From the NCBI GenBank assembly GCA_003946805.1, contig RPSH01000010.1:41310-105309 (forward strand): a DNA stretch of 64,000 bases. The letters run 5' to 3'. Both the position numbers and the translations under genes were made by a program. Positions 31,711 to 41,323 of the stretch are shown here, in pieces. Below the pieces are notes generated by a model. It made no database searches and had not been told where the DNA came from. It saw nothing but the letters and a program-made list of their open reading frames with translations. Every line of letters begins with the position of its first letter. Within the stretch, counting starts at the first letter, position 1. This DNA comes from Bacillus sp. 2B10 (lineage in GTDB: Bacteria > Pseudomonadota > Alphaproteobacteria > Sphingomonadales > Sphingomonadaceae).

Positions 31711-34700
31711 TCAACCGGAGGGAGCGGCGACCGTCGCGTCGAAGTGGGGCAGGGTGACGTCGGGGGCGATCGTCGCGGCCAGGCGGCGATCGGCGAACAG
31801 CTTCGCCAGCGCATCATAGGTAGTCCGCGCCGCCGCCCGGTCGGACCAGACCGTCAGCGCTCCGGCGATCGCCTTCGCATCCGCCTGGTCGGGCTGGCCA
31901 ACGCTGTAGAGCAACTGCAGCGTGGCCGCGCGGAGCATCGCACCTGCGGACACAACGTCGCCGCTCCGCCCCAGTACGCGCGCCGCAGCGATCCTGTCCC
32001 TCACGGATAGCATGGTCGCGGTATCGAGCTGTGCCATCAGCGCCTGCCGCTGCGCAGGATCGAGCACAAGGTCGGTCCGGTCCGCGAGGCGCACGGCGAG
32101 GCGCAGGTCGGAAACCGGGATCGGACCGGCGACGAGCCCGGGCAGCAACCTGGCCAGTCGCGCCGCTGCGCCGCCGCGTCCGACGATACCGTCGACCAGC
32201 CACGTATACAGGCGCGCCGCGATTGCCGTCTGCGACGGATCGAGTACGGCCAGATAGGCTTCCAGTTCTGCCGAGACGTCGGCCCGTGCCATGATGACGC
32301 GTAGTCGCGCGGCTTCGGGTCCGGTGAACAAGGCGTCGTCCAGCGCGGCAACGACCGCTTCGCGTGTCAGCGCGCTCCAACCGGACGATTCGGCACCCGG
32401 AACCGCACTGCGCCGCCACAGGCTGCGCAATGCGCCGGCGGCGGTTTCGGGGCGTTCCAGAGCCTCCTGTACGAACTGGCTTACCGCCTGTTCCTCCATC
32501 GACCCGGTGGCCCGACGCGCGGCCGCGCCGGAACGCTTCTGGAGCGCGACCACCACGGGCGCATCTGGGTTCGACTGTTCGAACGCCGCGTAGACGCTGC
32601 CGAACATCGCGGACGGGTCGGGCGCGGTGCCGCTGCGCTGCGCCGCACGATTGAGCAGCCGCGTCACCCAACTGGGATCGTCGAGAGAGAAGCCATTCGC
32701 GGTGGCCACCGCCTGCGCCTGCGCCGCTCGGCCCCGTTCGAGTTCGGTGAAGGCCAGGACCGTTGCCACACCGCGATTGTCCGGATGATCGCGCAGATAT
32801 CGTGTGAGCAGCGCGACATAGGCGTCCTTGTCGCTCGGCCACAATTTCCACAGAAGGTTGACGATGTAAGTCTGATTGTTCGGATCGATCGCCAGCAGCT
32901 TGCGATAATAGACGATGACGCGGTCGTTCGGTTCATTGCTCGTCGCAACGAACTCCGTATAGAATCGCTGGGCCTCCTCGACCGTTGGGTTCGACGCATT
33001 CATGAACGCGTCGATGCGCGCCTGCCGCTGTTCCGCGAAATAGCGTTTGGTCAAGTCTGCCGAGAAATCTTCGAACTGCGCCGCGTTTGATTGTTGGGCC
33101 AGGGTCAGGAGGAGGCGGTAGGCGGTTGGTCGGTCGTTGGCATACCATGCCGAGAGCAGGGCGGGCATGGCCGCGGCGTCGCGGTAGCGCGCGGCGATCG
33201 TTTTGGCCGCTTCCAGCAGCGCCGCGCGGTTGCCGGGATCGGCGTCGAGCACCAGAAATTTCGACAGGATGAAGCGCGAACTGTCCACTTCGCGGTCGCG
33301 CACGATCGCGATGTCGCGGCGCATCACCGCCAGCAGCCTTTGCCGCAGCGCGGGATCCAGCGGCGATACCAGCAGGTCGCGGCGCGCCTCCAGCGCGAGC
33401 AGCGACGGCGGGGGGCCGCCATTTTCCGCGCGGGCGACCAGCCCCTCGTACAGCGCGAGCTGGCGTTCGGGCGGCAGCGCGGCGATCCACGCGAACGGAC
33501 GCGCGTCCGCCTGCCGCAGCCCGCGCAGGGTGAAGCCGGTGCCACCGTCCGACCGTTCCACCGCGACCCGCACCAGTTCGTCGTCGGTCAGCAGCGGGCG
33601 ACCCGCGATCTTCTGCAACAGGGCATAGCGATCGGGCAGGACGTTGAGCAACGCGAACAGGATATCCTCGCGGAACCGCGATGCCTGCAACGGTTCGAGC
33701 AACAGGTCGCGGACCTGATCGGGCGGCAGCCGTTCGACCAGATCGGCCAGCAGCAGGATGAACGATCCCGCGCCGTCCGAAGGACCGAACGGCGTCGGCT
33801 TCGCACGCCCCGCCTCTTCACGCCGCATCGTGTCCGCGATCATCCGTCGCAGGTGGCCGGCATCGCCGGTGGCGAGCATGGTCGCCACCTCCAGCGAGAC
33901 GTCGTCGGTGTCGCGCGCCTGCCGCAGCAGGTCGGCCAGCGGATCCCCCGGTGCGCCGTCCGTCGCCGCCGGCGCGGCGCCGGGCAGGCGCGCGACGACC
34001 GCGTCGATCGCGCCGGCGAGCGCCGTGTCGCCCCGTGCCGCCGCGATCTGTCGCCCGATCTGGACGATCAGGCGCAACCGGCCATAGTCGGCGAGCGGCA
34101 GGGGCGTGCGGCCGGCGATCCGCGCGGCGGCATCGTCGAGCATCGCACGCAGTTCGCGCGGCACCGCCGTCTGCGTCGCGGGATCGGACGGCATGGTCAG
34201 CAACAGGCCCTCGACCAGATTGGGGACCACCCGTTCGATGTCGACCTGGTTGTCGGGCGCGGCGTCGCGCGACAGGACCGGCTGGCGCGCGATGACCGCG
34301 CGGAGCGACCGCCAGTACCATGGGGCGGCAAGCGCCCCCTGCCCCTTCTGTTCGCGCAGGATCGATGCCTTGACGACCAGATCGAGGTTGTTGCGGTCGC
34401 GCAGCATCGCCCGCACGAGGGTCCGCAGCGCCGCGTCGGTATAGCCGCGCCGGGCATAAGCCTCGCCGCTGATCGCATCGACGTTGAAGACGTTGCCGAT
34501 GCCGTTCATCATCGCGAACGCGCCTTGCGCACCCGCACGGTCGCCGACCGACAGCATCGCTTCGCCCAGTTCGCCGTAGAAGGCGGGCGGAAACAGCCGC
34601 TGGAGCGCCAGCAGACGACGGCCATAGACGATGCGGCGCCGCACGTCGCCGAACACGGTCGCCTCGCCGTCGACCGAACTGCCCGCCGTCAGCGTGACGA

Positions 34701-37134
34701 GCTGTCGCAGCACCGACGCGCGCTGTTCGCCCGCCGCCGGCAGCGACGCATCGAGCGCGCGGAGTTGCAGGTCGGCGTCCGAGCGGGCATCGGCCAGATC
34801 GGCGATACGCCCGATCAGGCCGGGATCGGCACCGGCCAGCGCGAGGCGTTCGATCGCGTGGCGGCGCGCCCAGTCGAGCGCGACGTCGGCAACCACCGGA
34901 TCGGCACCGACCAGCCCGTCGAGCAACCCGTCGAGCACGCCGACGAACCGGCGGGTGGAGGTCGCGACCTCCCCCTCGAACTGGAGCATGGCGATGGCTT
35001 CGCGCACCTTCCCCGCCTTTTGCATCGCGGCGATCAATTGCGCCAGCGCATCGGCATCCCCCGGCGCGGCGGCATAGGCGGCCCGCGCCTGTGCCAGCGC
35101 GCGATCGTCGAGATCGGCCATGCCGTAGATCCCCGCGCGGAACGCATGGGTCGCGACGCCCGCGCCCTCGGCCTTGCCCAGTTCGGCCAGCAGGCGGTCG
35201 ATCTCGGCGATCCGCCGTTCCGCCGGAAGGTTGCCGCCCTCGCCCACCGCGGTCAGGATGCGGTTGCGCAGATAGGTGGCCCGGTTGGCGGGATCGATCA
35301 CCGACAGGCGTTCGAGCGCGGCGGCAAGTTCCGCCTGCTTGTTCATCCGGGCATAGACGGGAATCAGCTGGCGCAGCCGCGCCGCTTCCCCGCCGCCGGT
35401 GCGCGCGACGAAGCGCCGCATCGCCGCCACCGCCTGGTCATAGCGTTGCTGGCTGAGGCGCAGCGCCATCAGCAGGCTGATCTGATCGTCGGACAGGGTG
35501 CCGGTGTCGAGGCGACGTTCCAGTTCGGTGGCGATCGCGTCGGTATTGCCGCTGGCGTTCGCGACCTCCACGATGCGGGTTTCGATCAGGCTGCGCCGTG
35601 CCGGCAGTTCGGTGACCGGCAACAATCCGCGCAGCCGTACCAGCGCCTCGTCCTGCCGGTCGGCCTGCACCAGCAGGTCGGCCAGCCGCACCTGCTGATC
35701 GTAGCCGAGCGGTCGGCCCGGCCGCTCCATCGACAGGAACGTCGCGATGGCATCGTCGCGCCGCCCGATCGCGGCATAGCCCTCGGCGATCTGCGCCAGC
35801 GCCGGGCTGCCGGCCGGAACGCCCGCGCGCATCGCCTGCAACTGTTCGCCCGCGCGGGCAACGTCGCCCTGCGCGACATAGGTGTCGAACAGGAACCGGC
35901 GGGCGTCCATCCCGCCGGGACCGTTCGCCACGCCCGCGATCATCGCGATCGCCGCATCGGACAGCCCCATCGCGATCATCTGTCGCGCGCCGTCGATCAG
36001 GACCGGGACGTTCGTGCGATTGGCCGCGCGCAGCCGGTCGAAGACGCCCCTAGCCTCCGCCTCGCGCCCGTCCTGCATGTAGATCGCGGCGAGCGCGACG
36101 TACCAGCGCGGGTCGTGCGGCTGCGCCGCGATCAGGCGGCCATATTCTGCGATGCTTTCGGCACGGTTGCCGGCAAGGTCGAGGATCGCGGGCAGACGTT
36201 CGCGCAGCGCACCCGCGCCGGGCGCGGACGCCATCGCCACCGCTTCGTCGTTGCGGCCGAGTTCCAGCAACAGGTTCAGCCGCATCTGGCGGATATCGGC
36301 GTCCTGCGGCTGTGCGGTCAGGAACGCATGGGCCCCGGCAAGGTCGCCGCCGTCGCGATACGCCTCGGTCAGCAGCGCCAGCGCGTATCGCCGGTCGTCG
36401 ATCGTCGTCAGGGCGCGGTACGCCTGCCACGCGCGTTCGCGCGCCACCGTGCGGTCGCCGGCGACCAGCGCCCATTCGGCGACACGCAACAGGTCGGGTC
36501 CCGCGCCGGGGCCGCCCGTGGCGGGGCGGAACAGCGTCAACGCGGCCGCCGGATCGCCCAGCACGCCGAGTGCGACCGCGACCGGCCGTGCCCGGTCGGC
36601 GGGCAGGGTGCGGCCATAGGCGGCCAGCGCCGACGGATCCGACAGTCCGCGCAGGACCGCGACTCGCAGCGCCAGCGCATCGCCCCCCGCCCCGGCCGCC
36701 TGCGCCGCGCGATACGGACCCAGCAGGTCGACATCGCCCGCCGCATCGGCGAGCCGCGCCCCGAGCAGCAGGACGTCGCCGTTCGGGTCGAGCGCCGCCG
36801 CCGCCGCCGCAGCGGCGCGTGCCCCCGGCAGGTCGCCGCCGCGCCACAGCAGCGCCGCCCGGACCGCCTGCGCCCGCGCGCGCGACCGGGCGTCCCCGGT
36901 CCGCGTCGCCGATTCCACCCGCGCCATCAGCGGACCGACCGCATCGGCGAGCAGCGCCCGATCGTACAGTTGCCCGATCGTGGCCAGATCGAGCGTCCGC
37001 GCGGCCAGCACCGCCGCCGGATCGACTGTCGCCGCCGGCGCGGTCGCCAGCGCGCTGCCCAGCGCGGGGACGGAACAGGTGCAGGCGAGGACCGTGAGCA
37101 GCGCCGCCGTCAGGGGAAACCGGGTCATCAACAT
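31711..37134 (-). CDS. Giant TPR-repeat protein, candidate lipoprotein (1,807 residues)
   Basis: The ATG at 37,134 overlaps the upstream stop by 1 nt (TGATG), fixing the start by coupling. The N-terminus MLMTRFPLTAALLTVLAC ends in a lipobox-like cysteine at position 18. The rest is almost entirely Ala/Leu/Asp/Arg helical hairpins with TPR spacing, for example RWYVALAAIYMQDGREAEAR, LAQIAEGYAAIGRRDDAIAT and VKASILREQKGQGALAAPWY. No enzymatic motif is apparent. Its size far exceeds ordinary TPR adaptors such as BatB/BatE-type proteins. As the last gene of the MoxR/VWA operon it may form an envelope scaffold for the VWA proteins; that is inference. Confidence 0.85.
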   Translation of the reverse strand: MLMTRFPLTAALLTVLACTCSVPALGSALATAPAATVDPAAVLAARTLDLATIGQLYDRALLADAVGPLMARVESATRTGDARSRARAQAVRAALLWRGGDLPGARAAAAAAAALDPNGDVLLLGARLADAAGDVDLLGPYRAAQAAGAGGDALALRVAVLRGLSDPSALAAYGRTLPADRARPVAVALGVLGDPAAALTLFRPATGGPGAGPDLLRVAEWALVAGDRTVARERAWQAYRALTTIDDRRYALALLTEAYRDGGDLAGAHAFLTAQPQDADIRQMRLNLLLELGRNDEAVAMASAPGAGALRERLPAILDLAGNRAESIAEYGRLIAAQPHDPRWYVALAAIYMQDGREAEARGVFDRLRAANRTNVPVLIDGARQMIAMGLSDAAIAMIAGVANGPGGMDARRFLFDTYVAQGDVARAGEQLQAMRAGVPAGSPALAQIAEGYAAIGRRDDAIATFLSMERPGRPLGYDQQVRLADLLVQADRQDEALVRLRGLLPVTELPARRSLIETRIVEVANASGNTDAIATELERRLDTGTLSDDQISLLMALRLSQQRYDQAVAAMRRFVARTGGGEAARLRQLIPVYARMNKQAELAAALERLSVIDPANRATYLRNRILTAVGEGGNLPAERRIAEIDRLLAELGKAEGAGVATHAFRAGIYGMADLDDRALAQARAAYAAAPGDADALAQLIAAMQKAGKVREAIAMLQFEGEVATSTRRFVGVLDGLLDGLVGADPVVADVALDWARRHAIERLALAGADPGLIGRIADLADARSDADLQLRALDASLPAAGEQRASVLRQLVTLTAGSSVDGEATVFGDVRRRIVYGRRLLALQRLFPPAFYGELGEAMLSVGDRAGAQGAFAMMNGIGNVFNVDAISGEAYARRGYTDAALRTLVRAMLRDRNNLDLVVKASILREQKGQGALAAPWYWRSLRAVIARQPVLSRDAAPDNQVDIERVVPNLVEGLLLTMPSDPATQTAVPRELRAMLDDAAARIAGRTPLPLADYGRLRLIVQIGRQIAAARGDTALAGAIDAVVARLPGAAPAATDGAPGDPLADLLRQARDTDDVSLEVATMLATGDAGHLRRMIADTMRREEAGRAKPTPFGPSDGAGSFILLLADLVERLPPDQVRDLLLEPLQASRFREDILFALLNVLPDRYALLQKIAGRPLLTDDELVRVAVERSDGGTGFTLRGLRQADARPFAWIAALPPERQLALYEGLVARAENGGPPPSLLALEARRDLLVSPLDPALRQRLLAVMRRDIAIVRDREVDSSRFILSKFLVLDADPGNRAALLEAAKTIAARYRDAAAMPALLSAWYANDRPTAYRLLLTLAQQSNAAQFEDFSADLTKRYFAEQRQARIDAFMNASNPTVEEAQRFYTEFVATSNEPNDRVIVYYRKLLAIDPNNQTYIVNLLWKLWPSDKDAYVALLTRYLRDHPDNRGVATVLAFTELERGRAAQAQAVATANGFSLDDPSWVTRLLNRAAQRSGTAPDPSAMFGSVYAAFEQSNPDAPVVVALQKRSGAAARRATGSMEEQAVSQFVQEALERPETAAGALRSLWRRSAVPGAESSGWSALTREAVVAALDDALFTGPEAARLRVIMARADVSAELEAYLAVLDPSQTAIAARLYTWLVDGIVGRGGAAARLARLLPGLVAGPIPVSDLRLAVRLADRTDLVLDPAQRQALMAQLDTATMLSVRDRIAAARVLGRSGDVVSAGAMLRAATLQLLYSVGQPDQADAKAIAGALTVWSDRAAARTTYDALAKLFADRRLAATIAPDVTLPHFDATVAAPSG

Positions 37135-39611
37135 CAGCGCACCGCAGGGTTCGGGGCGGCACCGGCACGGCGCGACGGCCACCGGCGACAGCCCAGTTCG
37201 AGGATATACAGCAGCATCGCACCGAGCGCGAACCACGGCCACAGATCGGCCGCCGCGGGGATTCCGGCATCGATCGCCGGCGGCGCATCGGCCCCGTCGC
37301 CCACGCCGCCGGTCGCCGCCGACAGGGCAGCCAGCGGGATCGGTCGCCCGCGCGATCCCGACGACGGTTGCGTCGCATCCGAATAGGGGGCCGCCGCCGC
37401 ACGGGTCACGGCGGTGCCGTCGACGGCCTCGACCATCGCGGCCCGATCCGCCGGCCAGCGCAGCCGCGCCTCGAACAGGCCCGGCGCACGCTGTTCGACG
37501 GCACGCACCGGCCGGACAGCGCCGTCCGCACCGATCAGGCGCAGATCGGGAACGCCGGGCCGCGCGGTGTCGGTGCGTTGCGCGACGATGGCGATCGTGT
37601 CGCCGTTCCGGGTGACCGTCAGGTCCATGACCGGCCGCTGCCGCGCGGTCATCGCCACGACGCGCGCCAGCCATGCGCCATAGCCCGGCCAGCCGCGCCA
37701 GCGCGCCGTGCCCGCACCCAGCGGTTCGGTCATCAGGGCCGTCACCCGGCCCGCGCCATAGAACCAGGTGGCGAGGACAGGATCCCCGGTCGCGGTGGCG
37801 ACCAGCGTGTCGGCGACCTGCGGGCGGGTACGGACCCGTGCATAGCCGTCGAGCGGGGGCGGCGTCGCGGCGGTCGTCCCCGCCGGCCACCAGTTCGCGG
37901 CACCGGTCGTTCGCAGCGGGAACGCCCCCTCCCGATACCCCGCCTGCGGCATGGTGCCGGGCTGGCGGAAATCGAGCGCGACGAGGCTGTGTTCGTCGGG
38001 CACCGCATAATAGCGGCCGCCGCCCCAGCGCGCCCATTGCGCCATCGTGTCGTCGGGCTTGCCGATGCCGACGACCGACACGGTGATGCGATCGCGCGCC
38101 GCCTGTTCCAGCAGTTGCTGGTAGCGATCCGACCCGACGCCGCCATCGGTCAGCACGACCATGTGGCGGAACCGGGTGTCGGCCTCCTTCAGCGCGAAAT
38201 ACGCCTCCTGCAGCGCGGGGAACAGCACGCTCGCGCCGTCGGCGCTCATGCGGCCGATCGCGCGCTCGACCTCGTCGCGGTCGGTGGCGGGCTGCATCGG
38301 AACGGCCCATTGCTGCGCGCCGTAGAATTCGACCACGCCGACCCGGTCCCGCGGCGTGAGCTTGCGGACCGTCTGGCGCGCGACCTGCTTGGCCAGTTCG
38401 ATCGGCGTACCGCCCATCGAGCCCGAGGTGTCGATGATGAACGCGACGGCGATTGTCGGCTGCTCGACCTTTTCCTCCTGCCGCGCCTCGACCGGCAGCG
38501 CCTGCGCCAGCGGCACGCCGCGGACATAGCCGCCCGCCCCGAACGCCGCGCGCCCGCCGGACACCAGCAGCCCCGTGCCCCGGTCGCGTACCGCCGTCAT
38601 CAGCCGCCGCTGCGCCCCGGCCGGCACCTGCGCCGCCGGCACATCGTCCAGCATGACGAGCGGATAGTCCGCCGGATCGGCGCCGAGCGCGGACGGTCCG
38701 GCGGCGTCGACCGCGACACCGGGACCGAGCAGGCGGCGCAGCGACGCGGCTGCACCCGCCTGTCGCGATCCGGCATAGAGCAGGCGCAGCGGGTCCTGCA
38801 CTGCCGCCACGGCGGTCGCCTGCGCCACGGGCGCGCCGCCGGGGGCACCCAGCGCCACGCGCAACGGCACGAAGCCGGCACGTGCGGCCGGAAATTCCAG
38901 TTCGACCTGCGCGTCGCCCGCCGCGTCGAACGGTGCCGAGGTGGCGAGGCGGCGGCCGTCGCCGTCCAGTGTCACGACCCGCCGCCTTCCGTCGCCCTGC
39001 ACCGCCACCCGGACGCGAACCTGCTCGCCGATTCGGGCCGGCGCGACGCGCACGTCGGTGATCGCCGGACGGCCCGGCGGCGCGGTCAGCGGCGTCGTGT
39101 CGACCGGGATGCCCCGTTCCGCCAGCGCCGCCGCCGCGTGCTGCCAGCCGCGATCGGCGGACATGCCGTCGCTCAGCAGCCGCACCCGCCCCGCCGTACC
39201 GGCGGGCAGCGCGTCGACCGCGCGGTCGAGCCCGGCGGACAGCGTGGGTTGTACGGCCAGGCGCTTCGCGATGCCCTCGGCCGCGACGGGCCTGCCGCCG
39301 ACCTGCACCAGCGTGACCTGCGTCGCCGGCGCGCGGGTGGCCAGCAGCCGCGCCAGTTCGCGCCGCGCCTCGGCCGCCGCCGCCGCGCCCATCGCGGGAC
39401 GCTGGTCGAGCACCACGACGATGCGCTGCTGCCCCGAACGATAGACGAGGCCCGGCTGCATCAGCGCGACGACCAGGACGGCGAACACCGCGGTCCGCAA
39501 CGCCACGATCCACCGACGCCGGACCGGCCGCGCCATCCACCAAACGAGCGGGAGCAGCACGAACAGCCATGCCGCCAGCGGCTGCAGGAAGGTGACGTCG
39601 ACGACAGGCAT
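37134..39611 (-). CDS. Membrane-anchored VWA-domain protein with amidotransferase-like region
   Basis: 825 residues. The ATG at 39,611 overlaps the preceding stop by 1 nt (TGATG). Two N-terminal helices (PLAAWLFVLLPLVWWMA, IVALRTAVFAVLVVALMQ) and one C-terminal helix (LWPWFALGAMLLYILEL) leave a large periplasmic body. A region near residues 270-380 (DYPLVMLDDVPAAQ, GTGLLVSGGRAAFG) resembles the class I glutamine-amidotransferase-like fold found in such proteins. The VWA domain follows with a complete MIDAS start DTSGSMGG near residue 394 and VVLTDGGVGSDR. VWA domains bind metal-dependent partners and are typical clients of MoxR ATPases, encoded in the same operon. Confidence 0.85.
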   Translation of the reverse strand: MPVVDVTFLQPLAAWLFVLLPLVWWMARPVRRRWIVALRTAVFAVLVVALMQPGLVYRSGQQRIVVVLDQRPAMGAAAAAEARRELARLLATRAPATQVTLVQVGGRPVAAEGIAKRLAVQPTLSAGLDRAVDALPAGTAGRVRLLSDGMSADRGWQHAAAALAERGIPVDTTPLTAPPGRPAITDVRVAPARIGEQVRVRVAVQGDGRRRVVTLDGDGRRLATSAPFDAAGDAQVELEFPAARAGFVPLRVALGAPGGAPVAQATAVAAVQDPLRLLYAGSRQAGAAASLRRLLGPGVAVDAAGPSALGADPADYPLVMLDDVPAAQVPAGAQRRLMTAVRDRGTGLLVSGGRAAFGAGGYVRGVPLAQALPVEARQEEKVEQPTIAVAFIIDTSGSMGGTPIELAKQVARQTVRKLTPRDRVGVVEFYGAQQWAVPMQPATDRDEVERAIGRMSADGASVLFPALQEAYFALKEADTRFRHMVVLTDGGVGSDRYQQLLEQAARDRITVSVVGIGKPDDTMAQWARWGGGRYYAVPDEHSLVALDFRQPGTMPQAGYREGAFPLRTTGAANWWPAGTTAATPPPLDGYARVRTRPQVADTLVATATGDPVLATWFYGAGRVTALMTEPLGAGTARWRGWPGYGAWLARVVAMTARQRPVMDLTVTRNGDTIAIVAQRTDTARPGVPDLRLIGADGAVRPVRAVEQRAPGLFEARLRWPADRAAMVEAVDGTAVTRAAAAPYSDATQPSSGSRGRPIPLAALSAATGGVGDGADAPPAIDAGIPAAADLWPWFALGAMLLYILELGCRRWPSRRAGAAPNPAVR

Positions 39612-41323
39612 CACGGCATCCATCCGCGTTGGAACAGCACCCATTCGAGCGCGAGCAGCAGCAGCGCGGCGAGCACCAGCAGCGTGAAGACCGGGTCGGG
39701 CAGGGTGCCGCCCAGCGGCGTCACCGCCAGCGCCCCGGCGGGCTGCGCCGCGCCCAGCGTGGTCGCGCGATCGGTCAGCGACACCGCCATCGGACGGTCG
39801 CCGGCCCCGGCCGTGCCCGCATCGCCCAGCGGCCGGTCCCCGAACAGCTGCCGCGCGGCGGCATCGCGCCGGTCGCCCAGCCCGTACAGCGCCGACTGGT
39901 CGGGCACCGGCGCACCGGCGCGGGCATAGGGCACCCACGGGTCCGGCGCCGCCAACCAGCGCAGGCTGCGCGAGACGAACAGCGGCAGCGTCGCCGAACG
40001 TGCGAAGGGGGAGGCGGGGTCGAGAAGTTCGGCCCAGACGGAGACGGTCGGCAGACGACCGGTCTCCATCCGTACCGAGACCGGACGCCGCAGGCGGTCG
40101 GCGATCGCGCGCGCGTCGATACCGGCAAGGCCGAAATCGTCGAGCTGCGCGGAGAGTGCGGGGCCGGCCAGCGGATCAGGCGTGCGGAACAGGAACGCGT
40201 CCGCCTGCGCCGCCGCCGGCACCGCCACCAGCGCGGGCAGCCCGCGCGGATCGGCGTCCGCGGACGTTCGCACCAGCACCTGCGCATCGGCAGCGGGGAC
40301 GACCGTCAGCGCCGTGTCGGACGCCACCGCCGCGCGTACCGTCGCGGGCACCCCCGGCGTCAGCGCGACCCGGATGGGCCGCCGGTCGGGCAGGCGCAGC
40401 ATCGCATCGTCATCGGCCGAAAAGGCGTCGCCATCCAGCAGCGATACGGTCAGCACCCGCCCGTCGGCGGGTACGTCGCGCACCACGAACGCACCGGCGC
40501 CGAGCGTCTCGACCCGGGCGGGGCGATAATCGCGGTCGCCGAGCAGGAACGACAGCGCGTCGATCGCCGGCGGAGCGACCCCCGCCCCCGCCGTCCCGAC
40601 GATCACGTCGGCCCGGTCCCAACGCCCGTCCGCCGCCGGGCTGGCGCCCAGCGCGACGATCCCGCGATTGCCCGCGACCGGAGCGGTCAGATAGCCGTAG
40701 TCGAGCCGGACGTTTGACGGCAGCCCCGCCGCCGCCGCCCGCGCCGCCGCCGGACTGCCGTAATAGCGCACGACGAGCGGCGCATTCGCAGGCAGGTCGC
40801 GCACGCGTGCGGCGAGCCATGCCGCGAACGCCGATGGCCGCGCACCCGCCGTCACCCGGTCGAGGCGGCTCGACAGCAGCGACGCGCTCTCGCCGGAATC
40901 GAGCAGTCTGGTGCCCTGCGCATCGCCCAGATATACCGCGCGATCGGCGGCATCGAGCGCGCGGACGTCGGCGAGCAGCGCACGCCTGGCGCGCGCCTCC
41001 TCGCCATCGGCGACCATCGCCGCCGACGCGTCGAAATAGAACAGTGTCCGACCGCCCCCGCCCGCCGGCGTCGCCATCGGATGCGCGACCGCGAGCCACA
41101 GCAGCAGTCCGATCGCCAGCGCGAGCAGGAAGGCGAGCCAGTAGCGGAACCGCGCGCCGAGCACCGGCATCCGCGACGCCTCGGTCGCCTGCCGCCACAG
41201 TGCGGCGGTCGGCAGCGCGAGCGGCCGCCGGTGCTGGCGCAAGCGTTGCAGGACGTACAGCAGGGCGGCGATGGCCAGCGCGCCGGCCAGCACCACCGGC
41301 CATGAAAAACTGGCGAAGGTCAT
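39611..41323 (-). CDS. BatA-like membrane protein
   Basis: 570 residues from ATG 41,323, which overlaps the DUF58 gene stop (ATGA). The N-terminus has the BatA-type pattern: a helix (VVLAGALAIAALLYVLQRLR), a short segment HRRPLALPTAALWRQATEA, then a second helix (YWLAFLLALAIGLLLWLAV). The central part is VWA-like in layout (TLFYFDASAAMVADGEEARA) but the MIDAS serines are replaced (D-A-S-A-A), so metal binding is doubtful. A C-terminal helix (DPVFTLLVLAALLLLALEWV) anchors it again. It is in the order DUF58-BatA-VWA-TPR, as in Bacteroides aerotolerance-type operons, although the function here is unknown. Confidence 0.82.
   Translation of the reverse strand: MTFASFSWPVVLAGALAIAALLYVLQRLRQHRRPLALPTAALWRQATEASRMPVLGARFRYWLAFLLALAIGLLLWLAVAHPMATPAGGGGRTLFYFDASAAMVADGEEARARRALLADVRALDAADRAVYLGDAQGTRLLDSGESASLLSSRLDRVTAGARPSAFAAWLAARVRDLPANAPLVVRYYGSPAAARAAAAGLPSNVRLDYGYLTAPVAGNRGIVALGASPAADGRWDRADVIVGTAGAGVAPPAIDALSFLLGDRDYRPARVETLGAGAFVVRDVPADGRVLTVSLLDGDAFSADDDAMLRLPDRRPIRVALTPGVPATVRAAVASDTALTVVPAADAQVLVRTSADADPRGLPALVAVPAAAQADAFLFRTPDPLAGPALSAQLDDFGLAGIDARAIADRLRRPVSVRMETGRLPTVSVWAELLDPASPFARSATLPLFVSRSLRWLAAPDPWVPYARAGAPVPDQSALYGLGDRRDAAARQLFGDRPLGDAGTAGAGDRPMAVSLTDRATTLGAAQPAGALAVTPLGGTLPDPVFTLLVLAALLLLALEWVLFQRGWMP

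Noticed and set aside
33091..37386. A 1,431-codon open frame on the + strand
   Set aside because: It is antisense to the TPR gene, rich in Arg/Gln/His/Asp in the pattern of reversed GC-rich codons, with no recognisable motif.
31711..39570. A single 2,619-residue protein
   Set aside because: The first 800 residues are the VWA gene read in another frame; real coding starts at the coupled ATG 37,134 with a signal sequence.
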